Source of the DNA: Beaufortia kweichowensis
Lineage: Eukaryota; Chordata; Actinopteri; Cypriniformes; Gastromyzontidae
Reading direction: 5' to 3'
Length of the DNA stretch: 64,000 nucleotides
Assembly (NCBI GenBank): GCA_019155185.1
Contig: CM032805.1
Location: forward strand, 14,375,942 to 14,439,941
The notes under the pieces are model-generated. The model had not been told where the DNA came from. It saw only the letters and a program-made list of their open reading frames with translations, and did not search any database. The translations under genes were made by a program, and so were the position numbers. This document shows, piece after piece, positions 1 through 18,154 of this stretch (the stretch's first letter is position 1; each line of letters opens with the position of its first letter).

Positions 1-315
1 TCTATCTCTGTTTGCAAGACAAACTTACCTTTGGCTCTTTAATGAAAATAGTGAAATTAGTCATTTTAAATCCAGATTGTGTCTTTTAAACAAGACACTG
101 TATAGTTCAAAAATGGTTGTCTATTATAAAAGTAATGTAATTCAAGTGTGACCAAAGAAACAAAGTTCCAAAGTTCAAATACACCATTATTGGCACCTGG
201 TTTTCCCATTATTGGTGTTCGGCCAAAAGAAAAATAAAAGGCAGAAAAAAGTTGAAAATGTTTGGGAACATTTAGGCACTTATTACCACTGTATCTCTTC
301 TCTTTCTCCCAACAG
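1..315 (+). other. wdhd1: wdhd1 intron upstream of the first visible exon
   Basis: AT-rich sequence ending in a pyrimidine tract and AG (314-315) that forms the splice acceptor of the first visible wdhd1 exon. No coding exon is recognisable here. The reading frame stays open upstream of the acceptor, but its residues do not resemble WDHD1. Confidence 0.75.
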
Positions 316-3300
316 CAAGATCCAGTGTTTGCATTTCTCCTGCTGGGACACTCAGAAGGATTGGGTGGTGGATCTTCCTAAAGGAGAAGATGTGCGTGCG
401 TTGTGTTTAGGTCGGGGATGGGCTGCGGTGGCCACGAGCGCCCTGATGGTCAGACTCTTCTCCATTGGTGGTGTGCAGAAAGAGATGTTCAGCCTGCCCG
501 GAGGTGTCGTCTGTATGGCGGGTCACGGCGAGCAGCTCTTCATAGTCTATCATAGAGGTAGTATCCCAGAAGTATTACATATGGATATGGATAACTCTTC
601 CCACCCAATTTGTGCTGTGAACATTTGACAGAATTTGTTTTGTGAAGATAATAACGTGTTGATCTGATTTGTGACATTAAACAAAGAAGTGGTTAGCATC
701 AGTTGTCATGTATGTTGTTAGGTACTGGGTTTGATGGAGATCAGTGTCTTGGGGTACAGCTGCTCCAGCTTGGGCGGAAGAGAAAGCAGGTGATCAATGG
801 AGAACCGTTGCCTCTCTCACAGAAATCTTACCTGTCATGGATAGGCTTTACCGCAGAGGGTGAGTCTTTTCTGTAGTTAACCTGAGGTTTACATGAATAG
901 CTTTGTATGCCTGAGGTTATAAGAAAAAATTAAAAATGTAAATTTCCTAATATTTGTAAGTCGCTTTGGATAAAACCGTCAGCTAAATGTAAATGTGAAT
1001 TTAACAAATTGCCAAATGTAAATTCAAGTAGGTAGTTGTCTATGAGTGTTCTCTCCAAAAACATTAAGCTTAACCGCATAAAAGTTTTACCCCTCTACCC
1101 CTGTCTGCAGGAACCCCATGCTGTATTGATTCACAGGGGGTTGTACGCATGCTGAACAGAACCCTGGGAAACACGTGGACTCCGGTGTGTAACACCAGAG
1201 ACAGCTGCAAGAGCAAATCTGACCATTACTGGGTCGTTGGAGTTCATGAGAACCCCCAGCAGCTCAGGTGTGAAGTTCTCTATGCTTTTATTGTTAGTAC
1301 AAAATGCCCCTTTGGGCCTGTTTTTGACTGCTTAGAAATTCAGGTTGAAATTAAATGTCAGAATTTTCTGCCTCAGGTGTATCCCATGTAAAGGTTCCCG
1401 TTTTCCACCCACGTTACCTCGCCCCGCTGTGGCCGTTCTGCCCTTCAAACTGCCCTATTGTCTGACCACCACAGAAAAAGGCCAGATGGAGGTATTGCCT
1501 TAAATGCTCCTGTCAAAATGAAAACTTTTTAAGTAATCTGGCAGCATTGAATTGCTTTGACATTTGTTTTGATAATATTTATTTCTTGCCATAAATTGGG
1601 GTAAGAATGCATTAGATTTACATTTATGCATTTGGCTGACACGTTCATCCGAAGCTGCTTGTCTTGCATTGCATTATACTGTATGTTTTTTCTGAATATG
1701 TGCAGTTCCTGGGATCAAACCCATGACCTTGACATTGCTAGCGCCACGCTTTAACCACTGAGCTACAGAAAGGCATGACCTGAAGTGGACTGTATCTTGA
1801 AAAGTGTGAGACACTAATGCTGTTTTGTTTGTGTTTTGCAGGAGCAGTACTGGCGTTCTTTGCTCTTCCATAATCACTACCACTTCCTGTCGTCCAGCGG
1901 TTATGAAATTGACAGCGAGAGCCAGTCTCAGGCCATCAAAGAGCAGCAGGAGCTGCTGATGAAGATGTTCGCTGTAAGTCATTCACATAACCAGAACAGG
2001 AAGTTGAGCCCTGGCTAAATTCGTTGCATATGTCTGGATTGCATTTCTGGGTCTTCTTACCCTCAAAATTCTCTAACACAATTTTGGTGCGGCATAAATG
2101 TGTGCACATGTAATCAGATCATCATGTGTCGTGTGTGTTTGTTTGCCGGGCAGCTGTCGTGTAAAGTGGAGCGAGAGTTTCGAGGTGTGGAGCTGGCAGA
2201 GATGATGACTCACAATGTGGTGACGCTGGCCATCCGTTACGCATCACGCTCCAGACGCATGGCTCTGGCACAGAAGCTCAATGAACTCGCTCTGGAAAAG
2301 GCCAATCAGCTGCAGGAGGAGGAGCAGGAAGAAGAGGAGCCGGCCTATCAGAGCGTTGCACAAAACTCTAGGTAATAATGAGCATTTCTAATGCTCCTTA
2401 AAATTTGTCAGCTAAGAATTGTTGGACTGGTGGTCTTTTTTTATAATATTTCTGGATTGTAGATAGAATTATGATAAATTTAGCATTCTATTCATGATTG
2501 TATTACAATTAAGTTATAGTTATGATATCTATGCTTCAGGGTGTTTCTATGGTCATAAAACATGCTTTGGAAAATATAACCGCTTTTAAACGCAAACTCT
2601 GTATTTATTTATGCACTTAAGCCATTGTTTTGGTTTATGGTTCTCATCTGGTTAATTAAAAATGGTTAAAAACAGTGATACTGACATGAAATGTTTTTGT
2701 GTCTGTAGGTTTAATCATGTCAGTAGAGAATCTAGAGGATCGAGTCAGATGAACAGCAGACAAACACAGGATCATAATGGCTGTGATGATGAGGATGTTG
2801 AGGAAGAATATACACAGGAAGAGGAAATGGATGCAGAAGAACCATTAGAGACTAGAAAACCATGTAAGTATACTAGATTGTCCCCTGAGTCAGTCTTTCA
2901 TATATAACTGTATAGAGATCATATTTCTCTCCCTGAAATAAAGGAGATGTGTTGGCCTGATTTATTGGCATAATTTGATTCATTGTAAATATAATTTGAC
3001 ATTGCAGGTTTGAATCCATTTAAAAGAGGAGGTAAATCTCCTGAAAGGCCTTCCCCCAAACCAAGTGAGTACAATATGAGGATTATCAGTCAATTATAAA
3101 ATGTGGATAAAATGAAATAGAAATTTGTAATGATTTAATAAAAACACCTACATTTTGGTTTGGATGACATTGTAGATGACTTGATCGTGATTGATTTATT
3201 TTCCTTGTTTTGTTATTGAATTGCACGTACGGACAGCTCTGTTAACAGACTAATTTTGTTTGTTACAGTAAGCAGAGAAGGACGTTCGAACCCTTTTAAG

Positions 3301-5621
3301 GTAATTACTCATACGGCCTGCCGAGCAATGATTTCTGTCTATTAATGATAAAAAGCAGTTTTAACATTTCTGTGTTTTAGACGATGATGCTCCATAGTAT
3401 CTCATGAAGAAAAAAATAAATGTATTTTAATGTACAGGTATCCAGTGCAGGAAAGTTATCAGGTTCACCGGCTGGTCAGTCCAGAACGACTAATGTTTTG
3501 GACAGTATGACGATGTCCAACAGAAAACCTGCTGCTCTCAGCGGAACATCCAAACAGAGCAAAACTCCAGTCCTGAAGCCCCTGGCACCCAAAGCCAAGT
3601 CCAAGGTACAGTGTGCTGGTCAAATACACATGTTCTCCAGCCACGCAGGGTCACACACCCTGTCTGACCTAATAAAACTCCCTTTCAACTCTGATCTAAC
3701 TGTCTGCTGGAAGTTCTGATATAACATTCCTGAAATGTCAAAGGCTTATATGTTAGTAGCATTTATGCTTTGCATATGAATTAGTCTAAATCAAATCTCA
3801 TTTTTATAAGCGTTTATTTTTCAGACGCAGGCCACTCTGCTACAGATGAGCACATCTAAAGGAAGCAGTAAGAAACAGGAGAGCCAATCAGAGAAGGAGA
3901 CTGTGAAACAAGCTCCTCCGACTCCAACACCTCCAGTATCAGCAGATAACACAGAAAACAAGAAGTAAGATACCAAAAGTGTTTAATCTTTAAGTATTAT
4001 TGTCAACGATAACTCTACAAAAATGTATAGATTTATACTATAATTTTAGCTGTCAATATTTGTCTTGCTTATAATTTTTGGGTTGAAGTGGTTGTGGCTT
4101 ATATGTTTGTATATATACACAGTACTCTATACATACAGTCATAGATATATATACATAGATGCCTCATTAATATTATTACTTATTATTTTATGTCAGGCTT
4201 GCAACTAAAATGTTGACTGTTCCAAGATGGCGGACATGTCTATGTATACATAGCTATGCATACAATATGCAGTTTAACAGCATCAGTATTTATATACAAT
4301 CATAGATATATATGCATAGATGACTTATTAGCATTTTTGCCAAGTGCTTAATTGGTTTTTACTGTCAGTAGTGACAGTATTTCAGTAGCAACTGAAATGT
4401 TGACTGTTTCAAGATGGTGGATGCATTTTTTTGCATCCCTAATCCAATAATAAATCATTGGTTTAAGGGACTTTTCTCTAACTAGAATTTACTTCCTTTA
4501 GGCCAACAACCGGCTTTCAGCTATGGCTTGAAGAGAACAGAAAGAGTATTCTCGCTGACAATCCTGACTTTGAGGAAATGGATATCATCAAGGAAGGCAT
4601 GGGGCGGTTCCGCATGCTTACCGCAGAGGAGAGACTCGTAAGTCATTTCATGTTGATTATAGCACACGTGTTATTTAACTGCTTGCTTCTTATGAATATG
4701 AAGCAAATAGTAAATTCTTAAACCTATTGTTCATGTAAGTTCAGGTAAGTTAACTGGGAATTTCCTTGTTGTTGTTTTTGGGTGTGTATAAGAATTCATC
4801 CGTTGCATCCACTCGCCTGTTTTTCTAGTTTAATTTCCTTTTTATACGCAACACACATTTAACCCAGTTCGACCTGGTGAAAGACTGTTCGTATGACATA
4901 TCATCTTGTTTTGTCCCATAACCTGAGTGGTATGAGCTTCACAAACAATCAATCATGTTCTCCACCTGCACAGAGGATCTGTTCGTGACCCTGCACCCCG
5001 AGGGCCAATCAGTGCTGTGCTGAATGACTCTTCACACGCTTTAGCCTGGAGGGGGAATGGTTAGAACACCTGTTGCTCTGGAAACCCCTGCCTGGGGTGT
5101 GGGTTGTACTCATTGATCTTATGTTAATGGTGTGGGGGGGTGGCATCAGGCCGTGAAAGAGCATGTTACATTAATGAATAGCGTGTATCGGGGACAAGCA
5201 GAAAGGACCCTGGTGCTCACATGTGAAATGGGTCTGGTGACTCATCATGTCTGTAAATGTTCTCTATCTTTGTTTACTCGTGCTGGGAACAAAAGTGTCT
5301 GCGCTGTTGGGTCAATTTTAATTACAATCATATACAGGCTTGTTTGAAAGGTGCAGTTTATTGTCAGTGTAAAATCTTTCACGTTAAAAGCTCAGACAAT
5401 ATGAACTCAAGCATATATTAAGTTCTCAGGTCCTGGCTTCACTTTTTCTTTTTTAGGAGTGGTCAGAGAAAGCAAAGACTGAATCCGAGCCAAAAAAAAG
5501 AAAGCGTGAGGATGGAGAGGAGGAAAATGCACAAATGAAGAGGGATGAGGGCGCGGCCAAAAAGAAAAAGCCTTTGGATAGTTCTGCTAAACTCTCTGCA
5601 TTTGCATTCAACAAAGAATAA
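316..5621 (+). CDS. wdhd1: WD repeat and HMG-box DNA-binding protein 1 (AND-1/Ctf4), 3' part
   Basis: WDHD1/AND-1 is the metazoan Ctf4: a trimeric nuclear scaffold that links the CMG helicase to DNA polymerase alpha in the replisome. Thirteen exons read in frame: 316-557, 722-859, 1111-1267, 1377-1491, 1842-1973, 2154-2371, 2709-2863, 3008-3064, 3269-3300, 3438-3605, 3825-3964, 4502-4637 and 5457-5621 (stop). They give 617 residues, the C-terminal half of a family protein of about 1,100 aa; the N-terminal WD40 repeats lie off the left edge. The first seven exons cover the SepB-like domain (for example HRGTGFDGDQCLGVQLLQLG and DHYWVVGVHENPQQLRC). An acidic low-complexity linker follows, then the HMG box (TTGFQLWLEENRKSILADNP) and a Lys/Arg-rich tail ending KLSAFAFNKE. 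Sequence and exon phases match the vertebrate orthologue throughout. Two tiny exons (57 and 32 nt) both encode an NPFK motif. No frame breaks were seen. Confidence 0.96.
952..1003 (+). repeat. SINE tail fragment
   Basis: Short match to the 3' tail of the tRNA-derived SINE seen elsewhere in the window ('gtcgctttggataaaacc' followed by a degenerate 'aaatgtaaatg'). It lies in a wdhd1 intron. The tRNA-like head is absent. Confidence 0.6.
1615..1778 (-). repeat. tRNA-derived SINE, reverse orientation, in a wdhd1 intron
   Basis: Read on the minus strand, this has a tRNA-like head with A-box-like 'tagctcagtggttaaagcg' and B-box-like 'ggtcatgggtttgatcc', then a tail with 'gcttcgg' and 'aaatgcataaatgtaaat'. 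The layout is that of the common cyprinid SINE (HE1/DANA-type; family name not verified). It sits about 60 nt upstream of the acceptor of the exon at 1842. Confidence 0.75.
4135..4430. repeat. diverged tandem duplication in a wdhd1 intron
   Basis: Two diverged copies, starting near 4135 and 4296. Both begin with 'acagtcatagatatatat' or a near match and both end with 'gaaatgttgactgtt..aagatgg.gga'. The offset is about 161 bp, and the second copy has extra sequence inside. No terminal inverted repeat is evident. Confidence 0.65.
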
Positions 5622-6045
5622 TGCTTGTGGTAAATTAGTGAATTGTTCATATATATTTTTTTACAAGTTATTTTAATGTTAATAGAACATTGTTGATCTT
5701 TTTAAAAGTTGCGTTTCTCATCGATCACTATAGTATTTTGTCCTCTTGTGGTCTTGTGTTATAGAACAGGCCATAATATTCTGCTCTTTGATTTACGTCC
5801 TCAAGTTTGAGCTCTTTTGAAATCAATGCATGTCTCACTTCATTTGCATTTCAAATGAAGATTAGGTTCTTTGTTAAACATTTTGCAATTTGACAAGATG
5901 GTCAATAACTCGGTCTACTTACTGAAGTATATTCTGGGCGTTTTGCTGTTTTTCTACATTTTTGGATGTTTGTACATATGTTTTTGTGAAGTTTTCTACT
6001 GTATGTAAACATATATCATAATAAAAGCTAAACTTTAATTTAGAA
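5622..6045 (+). terminator. wdhd1: wdhd1 3'UTR with polyadenylation signal
   Basis: Non-coding sequence after the wdhd1 stop. An AATAAA hexamer at 6020-6025 is followed by a T/GT-rich stretch (6055-6072) suitable as a downstream element, so the transcript probably ends near 6040-6050. The 3'UTR would then be about 420 nt. Confidence 0.7.
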
Positions 6046-6785
6046 TAATGCATTTGGTGTTGTTGTTTTTCTGCATTCAAGATTCATTTAGGATTTTGTA
6101 AATATAAAACTAGAATTATTTTTAAGGATTTCTAGGGAAACTTGCATGTGAATGCATACAATATTTTGTATGCTTACACACCAGCTGATGTAATGATTGA
6201 CATTCTTTAAATAGCAAGTGAAGGTTTTTATGATCTCTAAGGTCACTGAACTTTATTTTGCAATCACACTGACATGAATCTGATCTAATCTGACAAGGCC
6301 CCCTTTTGATCGACCAATATCACCCTAAGGGCTGTTGAGTCCCCTGGGGAGATTTGATCAGCTTCAAGACATTAAATTATTGTCCCAAGTGAATTAAAGG
6401 CACAATTTTTATTATTAAAGTTATCAGTAAAATAGAAATATTTTAACGATTTATTAACGTATTAACAGTACAGTAAAATACAGTTAAATATACTTTAAAA
6501 GGATCGCATGAATTCAGTGATTTTTGTATTTAGTAGTTAGTTAGTTCGAAGCTAAAATAAATTAAATTGATTTATAAAATGTCAGATTTCGTTTGCAAAA
6601 TGCCCACTTTAAGGTATAATATACATAGAATATACATTATAATACACATTTTCAGTACATTATAAAAAACTATACAACGTATTGTTTTTTACTTTCCAAA
6701 TTGTCGTTTTTAAAGTAAAAGGCATATCAAATACGTTAGGCATACAGAAACAATAAGAGATCTTATCCTCGTACTAGACACCGGT
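6046..6785. other. AT-rich intergenic spacer between wdhd1 and gch1
   Basis: About 740 bp of AT-rich sequence between the wdhd1 poly(A) region and the gch1 promoter, both genes on the plus strand. No exon, RNA gene or clear repeat is visible. Confidence 0.6.
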
Positions 6786-6900
6786 TGAGTGATGCAATCA
6801 CCATTCTGGACCAATCATAATCTGGCTTTGTGACGCAGTCGCTCCACTCCACCAATAGAAACTCGCGCGGATTAGCCTTTGTTTATAAATGTTCCAACGT
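6786..6900 (+). promoter_or_regulatory. gch1: gch1 proximal promoter (CRE-like, CCAAT, TATA-like)
   Basis: CCAAT at 6811-6815, a CRE-like TGACGCAG at 6831-6838, a second CCAAT at 6852-6856 and a TATA-like 'tttataaat' at 6882-6890, all within 200 bp of the gch1 ATG. Mammalian GCH1 promoters are known to combine a CRE (TGACGCGA) with a CCAAT box bound by ATF/NF-Y factors, and the arrangement here resembles that. The transcription start is inferred to lie around 6910. Confidence 0.6.
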
Positions 6901-7007
6901 GCGATTGCTGCGAGGTGTTTGACAACCGGTGGACTCGACCCAAGTTTCTCCATCACACTTTAAACTTTAAACATACAGTATCTTTAAAACAGACTTCAAG
7001 AAAGATC

Positions 7008-13319
<6,312 letters not shown>

Positions 13320-14965
13320 GAGGATTTGTCCACAACCTCCACTGCCAAAACACTCGGACCAGCCCTCTTCACAAATGCCTCGCTGGACCGAACGGTCATC
13401 TCTGGTTCTGCCCCAGAACAGGCACTACTGCTGCCGTGTATCATAGTGTCCCACCCGTCTGCGAGGAGGTTACCTCGGTAAATCCATCTCTCCTGTTTCA
13501 TGTGTGTGTTTTTTATGTGATTGGTGTTTATTCAGTGGAGATTTGGGGGAATATTGACACGACTGTGGTTATTGCTGTTGGATGCGTTGTACTTTGAAGG
13601 ACATTTAACCTAGAAAAACAGCACAATTTGACCTCACTAAACTGTCAAGCACCAAACCCACTAAAATGTGTTTACGTCTCTTTCCTGTTAGGTCACATTT
13701 GCGCTCTATTAAACGCAATTGAGTTGATGCGTGAGAAAGAGGTTTTATGTGTTTAATGAGGGAGATATGTGTCATTCTGAATATTCAGACTATTTACAAT
13801 TTTAACCCATATAAAAAGTAATGTAATGGTACTATGGTACATTGATAGGTAATACTATGTTACTATATTTGATTGCCTTTATTTGCATACCATGATATTC
13901 ACCTGGTACTCCAAGAAATCTTTTTTAAAGATTACCACAGTTTTACTACATGTCTACAAAAGCATAGTATTACCATTGTAACATAACAACACACAAAGGT
14001 ACTAAATAATTATTCAAATACCATGATAGTCATACACCATTATATTTATTATTATCATAGTATTGATTATCATGTTTTTCTATATGTGCTGAAAATGTAT
14101 TCTATGCTGTCTTTTAATGTAATTCTTTTACTCTTCTTGTTGAGGCAAAGTGTTTATTTCAACCCATTATTCACAGTATTTACATACGGAGTCGTAACAT
14201 TTCGCGCAACACTGTTCCTTTAAAATCAGCTGTCAGAAATGTGTTGAATGTTGATTGTTAAAGTGATGACCAGATCCAGCCTTTTAAATGTTCTGTCTTA
14301 ATGTATTAGATGTTGTTTACACTCTGAAGGTTGTCTTTTAGTATTTGTTGGGTAAAATGACCAAAGGAAGAGGTGCAGTCAAGGTCAACATAGTCTGTGA
14401 TTTTGCACATTTGTACATAAAGTACTTGATACCCAACAACGTGAAGTATCTGTATTGATAAATGTGATCTTTGTCATTACAAATGTGATAAAAGTATATG
14501 ACGGAAACCTACCAACTGAAAGATGTCGTAAGATTCTACATTTTTAGAATATATTTTGTACATTTACTCAGACACAGGGTTACCCTTCTTTGGGATATTC
14601 TCATACATGTGTTTTGAGTAACAGTAGGATATTGACTATATTAATATGTATTAATTTAGAAAAATGATTATATTAACACAAAACATGACAGGTTTTACTC
14701 ATATGGTTGTATTGCCTGTGTATTGTTCTTGTTTTTATGATAAACATTTCTATCAAATTTGATATTCTCGGATGAGAGCTTCTGCAAACAGTGTTTGAGA
14801 TGTTTTAATGTCATTACTTAATATTAAATGACTTAATATTGCAAACTCTAGTGTTATTCATGTGGCCTTCTTAAAAGGACTCTATGAGCCTTTTAAACAC
14901 TTCATACTTTACATTTGATGTATCTCATTTTCAGCTTAAATAAATCTTTAAAAAAATGAAATGTG
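13320..14965 (+). terminator. gch1: gch1 3'UTR and poly(A) region
   Basis: AT-rich non-coding sequence after the gch1 stop. An AATAAA at 14939-14944 is followed by T-rich sequence, placing a likely cleavage site near 14960. Earlier ATTAAA hexamers (for example near 13708) could give shorter messages. No other gene was seen. Confidence 0.5.
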
Positions 14966-15204
14966 TCCATTTCTTTTTGTATTATTTAGTATATGGTGAA
15001 ATCTTTGCAGTTGTGGTAAATTGTCTTATAATTAGAAAGTTAAGCATTTTCATTCTTATTTGAGTTATATAATTATACTTATATAATGAGTTTGTTTCAT
15101 GCTTTCATGCATAAAATTGTCACAATGAAAATTTTTTTAATGGTCCTAAAATACATTTCTTTAATTATAAGTTTTATCATTACGGAAGCCCTGAACCTCA
15201 ATGT

Positions 15205-17715
15205 AAAAAAAATTCTTGGTGAAGAAATTTTTTTCTTAAATTCCCAAACATTTTTTTTCCTCTTCAAATTTTTTTTCCTCTTTAAACTTTTTTTCGTTTT
15301 CAAAAAGCATTGCAGGCACAAGATTTCATTCGTACTCATAGTGACACCTGGTGGTCAAGATTGGCGCTATATGATAATTGTTAGCTAGCATGCAAACATT
15401 TTTCTTTTGTGCAGTGTGTGGAAATTTTTGAAGAGGTAAAAAAAACTTTTTTGTGGACTCCTAAAGAGAAAAAAAATTGACAAAGAAAATTTTTTTTTTT
15501 TAATATGAAAATTTTGATGAAATTTAAAAGATGATTTTTTTTGGAAGAGGGAACAAAACTGAAGAGGGAAAAAAAAATTCTTATGTGGACTCCTAAAGAG
15601 AAAGAAAAAAAAGTTTAAGAAGAAAAATGTTTTCTGAAGTGGTCAAAAAGAAATACTTCTAAGAGGGTTTTTTTAAGAGGTAAAAAATGTTCTCCAATGA
15701 AATTTTAAAGATGAAATTTTTTTTCGAAGAAGTGAACAAAATGTTCTTGTGTGGACTCCTGAGGAGAAAAAGTTTTTTGGAAAGGTAAAAAAATTAAGAG
15801 AAAAAACTATTTTAAGATGTTTTTTTTAAGATAAAAAACCTTTTTAAGGAAAAAAAATTTTGAAGATGAAAAAAAAATATTTTTAAAGAGGTAAAAAAAA
15901 TTTTTGTGGACTCCTGAAGAGAAAAAAATTGACGAAGAAAATTATTATTTTTTTAATATGAAAAATTTTGATGAAATTTAAAAGATGATTTTATTTTTTG
16001 GAAGAGGGGACAAAACTGAAGAGGGAAAAAAATGAAAAAAAAATTTCTGAAGTGGTCAAAAAGAAATACTTCTAAGAGGGTTTTTTAAGAGGTAAAAAAT
16101 GTTCTCCAATGAAATTTTGAAGATGAAATTTTTTTTCGAAGAAGTAAAAAAATGTTCTTGTGTGGACTCCTGAGGAGAAAAAGTTTTTTGGAAAGGTAAA
16201 AAAATTAAGAGAAAAAACTATTTTAAGATGTTTTTTTAAGATAAAAAAACCTTTTTAAGGAAAAAAATTTTTGAAGATGAAAAAAATATATTTTTAAAGA
16301 GGTAAAAAAAAACTTTTTTGTGGACTCCTGAAGAGAAAAAAATTGACAAAATTATTATTTTTTTAATATGAAAAATTTTGATGAAATTTAAAAGATGATT
16401 ATTTTTGGAAGAGAGAACAAAACTGAAGAGGGAAAAAAAATGTTTTTTTTTTTTGAAGAGGTAAAAAAATTCTTATGTGGACTCCTAAAGAGAAAGAAAA
16501 TTGACAAAGAAATGAAAAAAAAGGAATTTTTTTAAAAAACCTTTTTGTGGATCCTGAAGAGAAAAAAATTGAAAAAGAAAATTTGATGAAATTTAAAAGA
16601 TGATTTTTTTTGGAAGAGGGAACAAAACTGAAGAGGGAAAAAAATTCTTACGTGGACTCCTAAAGAGAAAGAAAAAAAAGTTTAAGAAGAAAAAATGTTT
16701 TCTGAAGTGGTCAAAAAGAAATACTTCTAAGAGGGTTTTTTTAAGAGGTAAAAAATGTTCTCCAATGAAATTTTAAAGATGAAATTTATTTAAAAATATA
16801 TTTTTAAAGAGGTAAAAAAAAACTTTTTTGTGGACTCCTGAAGAGAAAAAAATTGACAAAGAAAATTAATTTTTTTTAAGATGAAAAATTTTGAGAGATG
16901 AAATTTAAAAGATGAATTTTTTTTGGCAGAGGGAACAAAACTGAAGAGTAAAAAAAAGATGAAAAAAAACTTTTTTTGTAGGGGTAAAAAAATTATTGTG
17001 TGGACTCCTAAAGAGAATGAAAGAATTTTTTTTTTAAGAAAAAAATATTTTCTGAAGTGGTCAAAAAGAAAATATTAAAGAAGAAAAAACTATTTTAAGA
17101 TTAATTTTTTTAAAGATAAAAAAACTTTGAAGAGGAAAAATTTTGAAGCTAAAAAAAATATTTTTGAAGAGGTAAATAAATTCTCTTGGGTGGACTCCTG
17201 AAGAGAAATTTTTTGAAGAGGTAAAAAAATTATTGTGTGGACTTCTTAAAGAGAATTTTTTTTAAGAGGTAAACATTTTTAAGATTAAAAAATTATTTTC
17301 TGAAGTGGTCAAAAAGAAATACTTCTAAGAGGGTTTTTTGAAGAGGTAAAAAAAAATTTCTCTAATGAAATTTTGAAGCTGAATTTTTTTTCGAAGAAGT
17401 GAAAAATGTTCTTGTGTGGACTCCTGAGGAGAAAAAGTTTTTTGAAAAGGTAAAAAAATTAAGAGAAAAAAATATTTTAAGATGATTTTTTTTAAGATTA
17501 AAAAAACTTTTTTGAAGATGAAAAAAAATATATTTTTGAAGAGTTAAAAAAAATCTCTTGTGTGGACTCCTGGAAAAAAAAAAGTTTTTTTTGAAGATAA
17601 TTTTTTTTTAAGATAAAAAGTTTTTTAAAAATGTTTTTGAAGAGGTAAAAAAAAATCTGGTGTGGACTCCTAAAGAGAAAAAAAGTTTAAGAAAAAATTT
17701 TTGCAGAGGAAAAGA
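15205..17715 (+). repeat. purine-rich A-rich satellite-like array
   Basis: About 2.5 kb built from short phrases: A-runs, T-runs, 'gaagaggtaaaaaa', 'aaattgacaaag', 'tctgaagtggtcaaaaag' and a core TGGACTCCT followed by 'gaagag' or 'aaagag'. I count 16 copies of that core, 14 exact and two with one or two changes. The phrases recur in the same order, giving a loose higher-order period of about 410-450 bp: the 'tctgaagtggtc' phrase starts at 15633, 16046, 16701, 17051 and 17299. Copies drift mainly by homopolymer length. At the left end (15225-15300) similar phrases occur in reverse orientation. There is no open frame or transposase. It lies between the converging 3' ends of gch1 and samd4a. Confidence 0.93.
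15340..15354 (-). promoter_or_regulatory. CTCF-like motif beside the satellite
   Basis: The minus strand reads CCACCAGGTGTCACT, close to the CTCF core CCACNAGGTGGCGCT with two differences. It lies in the unique spacer between the inverted left arm and the main array. Motif match only. Confidence 0.3.
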
Positions 17716-18154
17716 AAATCTTTAGGACTTATGCTCCAGGAAGGAATGTAAGGACAAATTGTTTTGCTTTACCATGAATTTTTTTACTTTGCAGTTCAGG
17801 CCTTACATATGTCATGTAACAGAATCCATCGCAAAGCTTTCAAACAAAAATATTTCAAAATATCTTTAAAAAATCTCATTCTTTAAAACTGAATGCATGT
17901 TTATGATCAACAACAGCATCCATCTGTTATTTTCTTATGGCCCATCATAAATGAGTTTATTCAAATGAGTTCAGAGAAAGTGATTCAGCATTTCTGTCTT
18001 TCTTTTGAAAACTCCGCCTCTTGGCATTGAAAATCAGTCTCTGGCTCTTTGATTGGCTGAAACAGAGAGGAGGATGTAAATTCCAGTCTTATGTGGTTCC
18101 TGAGTGCAAAACCTACAGCTTCAAAAAAATCAGAGAAACAAAAAAAACACATAC
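17716..18154. other. intergenic sequence downstream of samd4a
   Basis: Unremarkable AT-rich sequence between the satellite array and the inferred end of the samd4a transcript. No exon, repeat family or RNA gene is recognisable. Confidence 0.5.

Noticed and set aside
6879..7007. In-frame upstream extension of gch1 to position 6879
   Set aside because: The codon at 6879 is TTG and overlaps the TATA-like element. The first ATG is at 7008 and gives a protein of normal family length.
15086..15388. Short hydrophobic frames at the start of the satellite
   Set aside because: Phe/Leu/Lys-rich translations come from T- and A-runs; there is no conserved protein signal.
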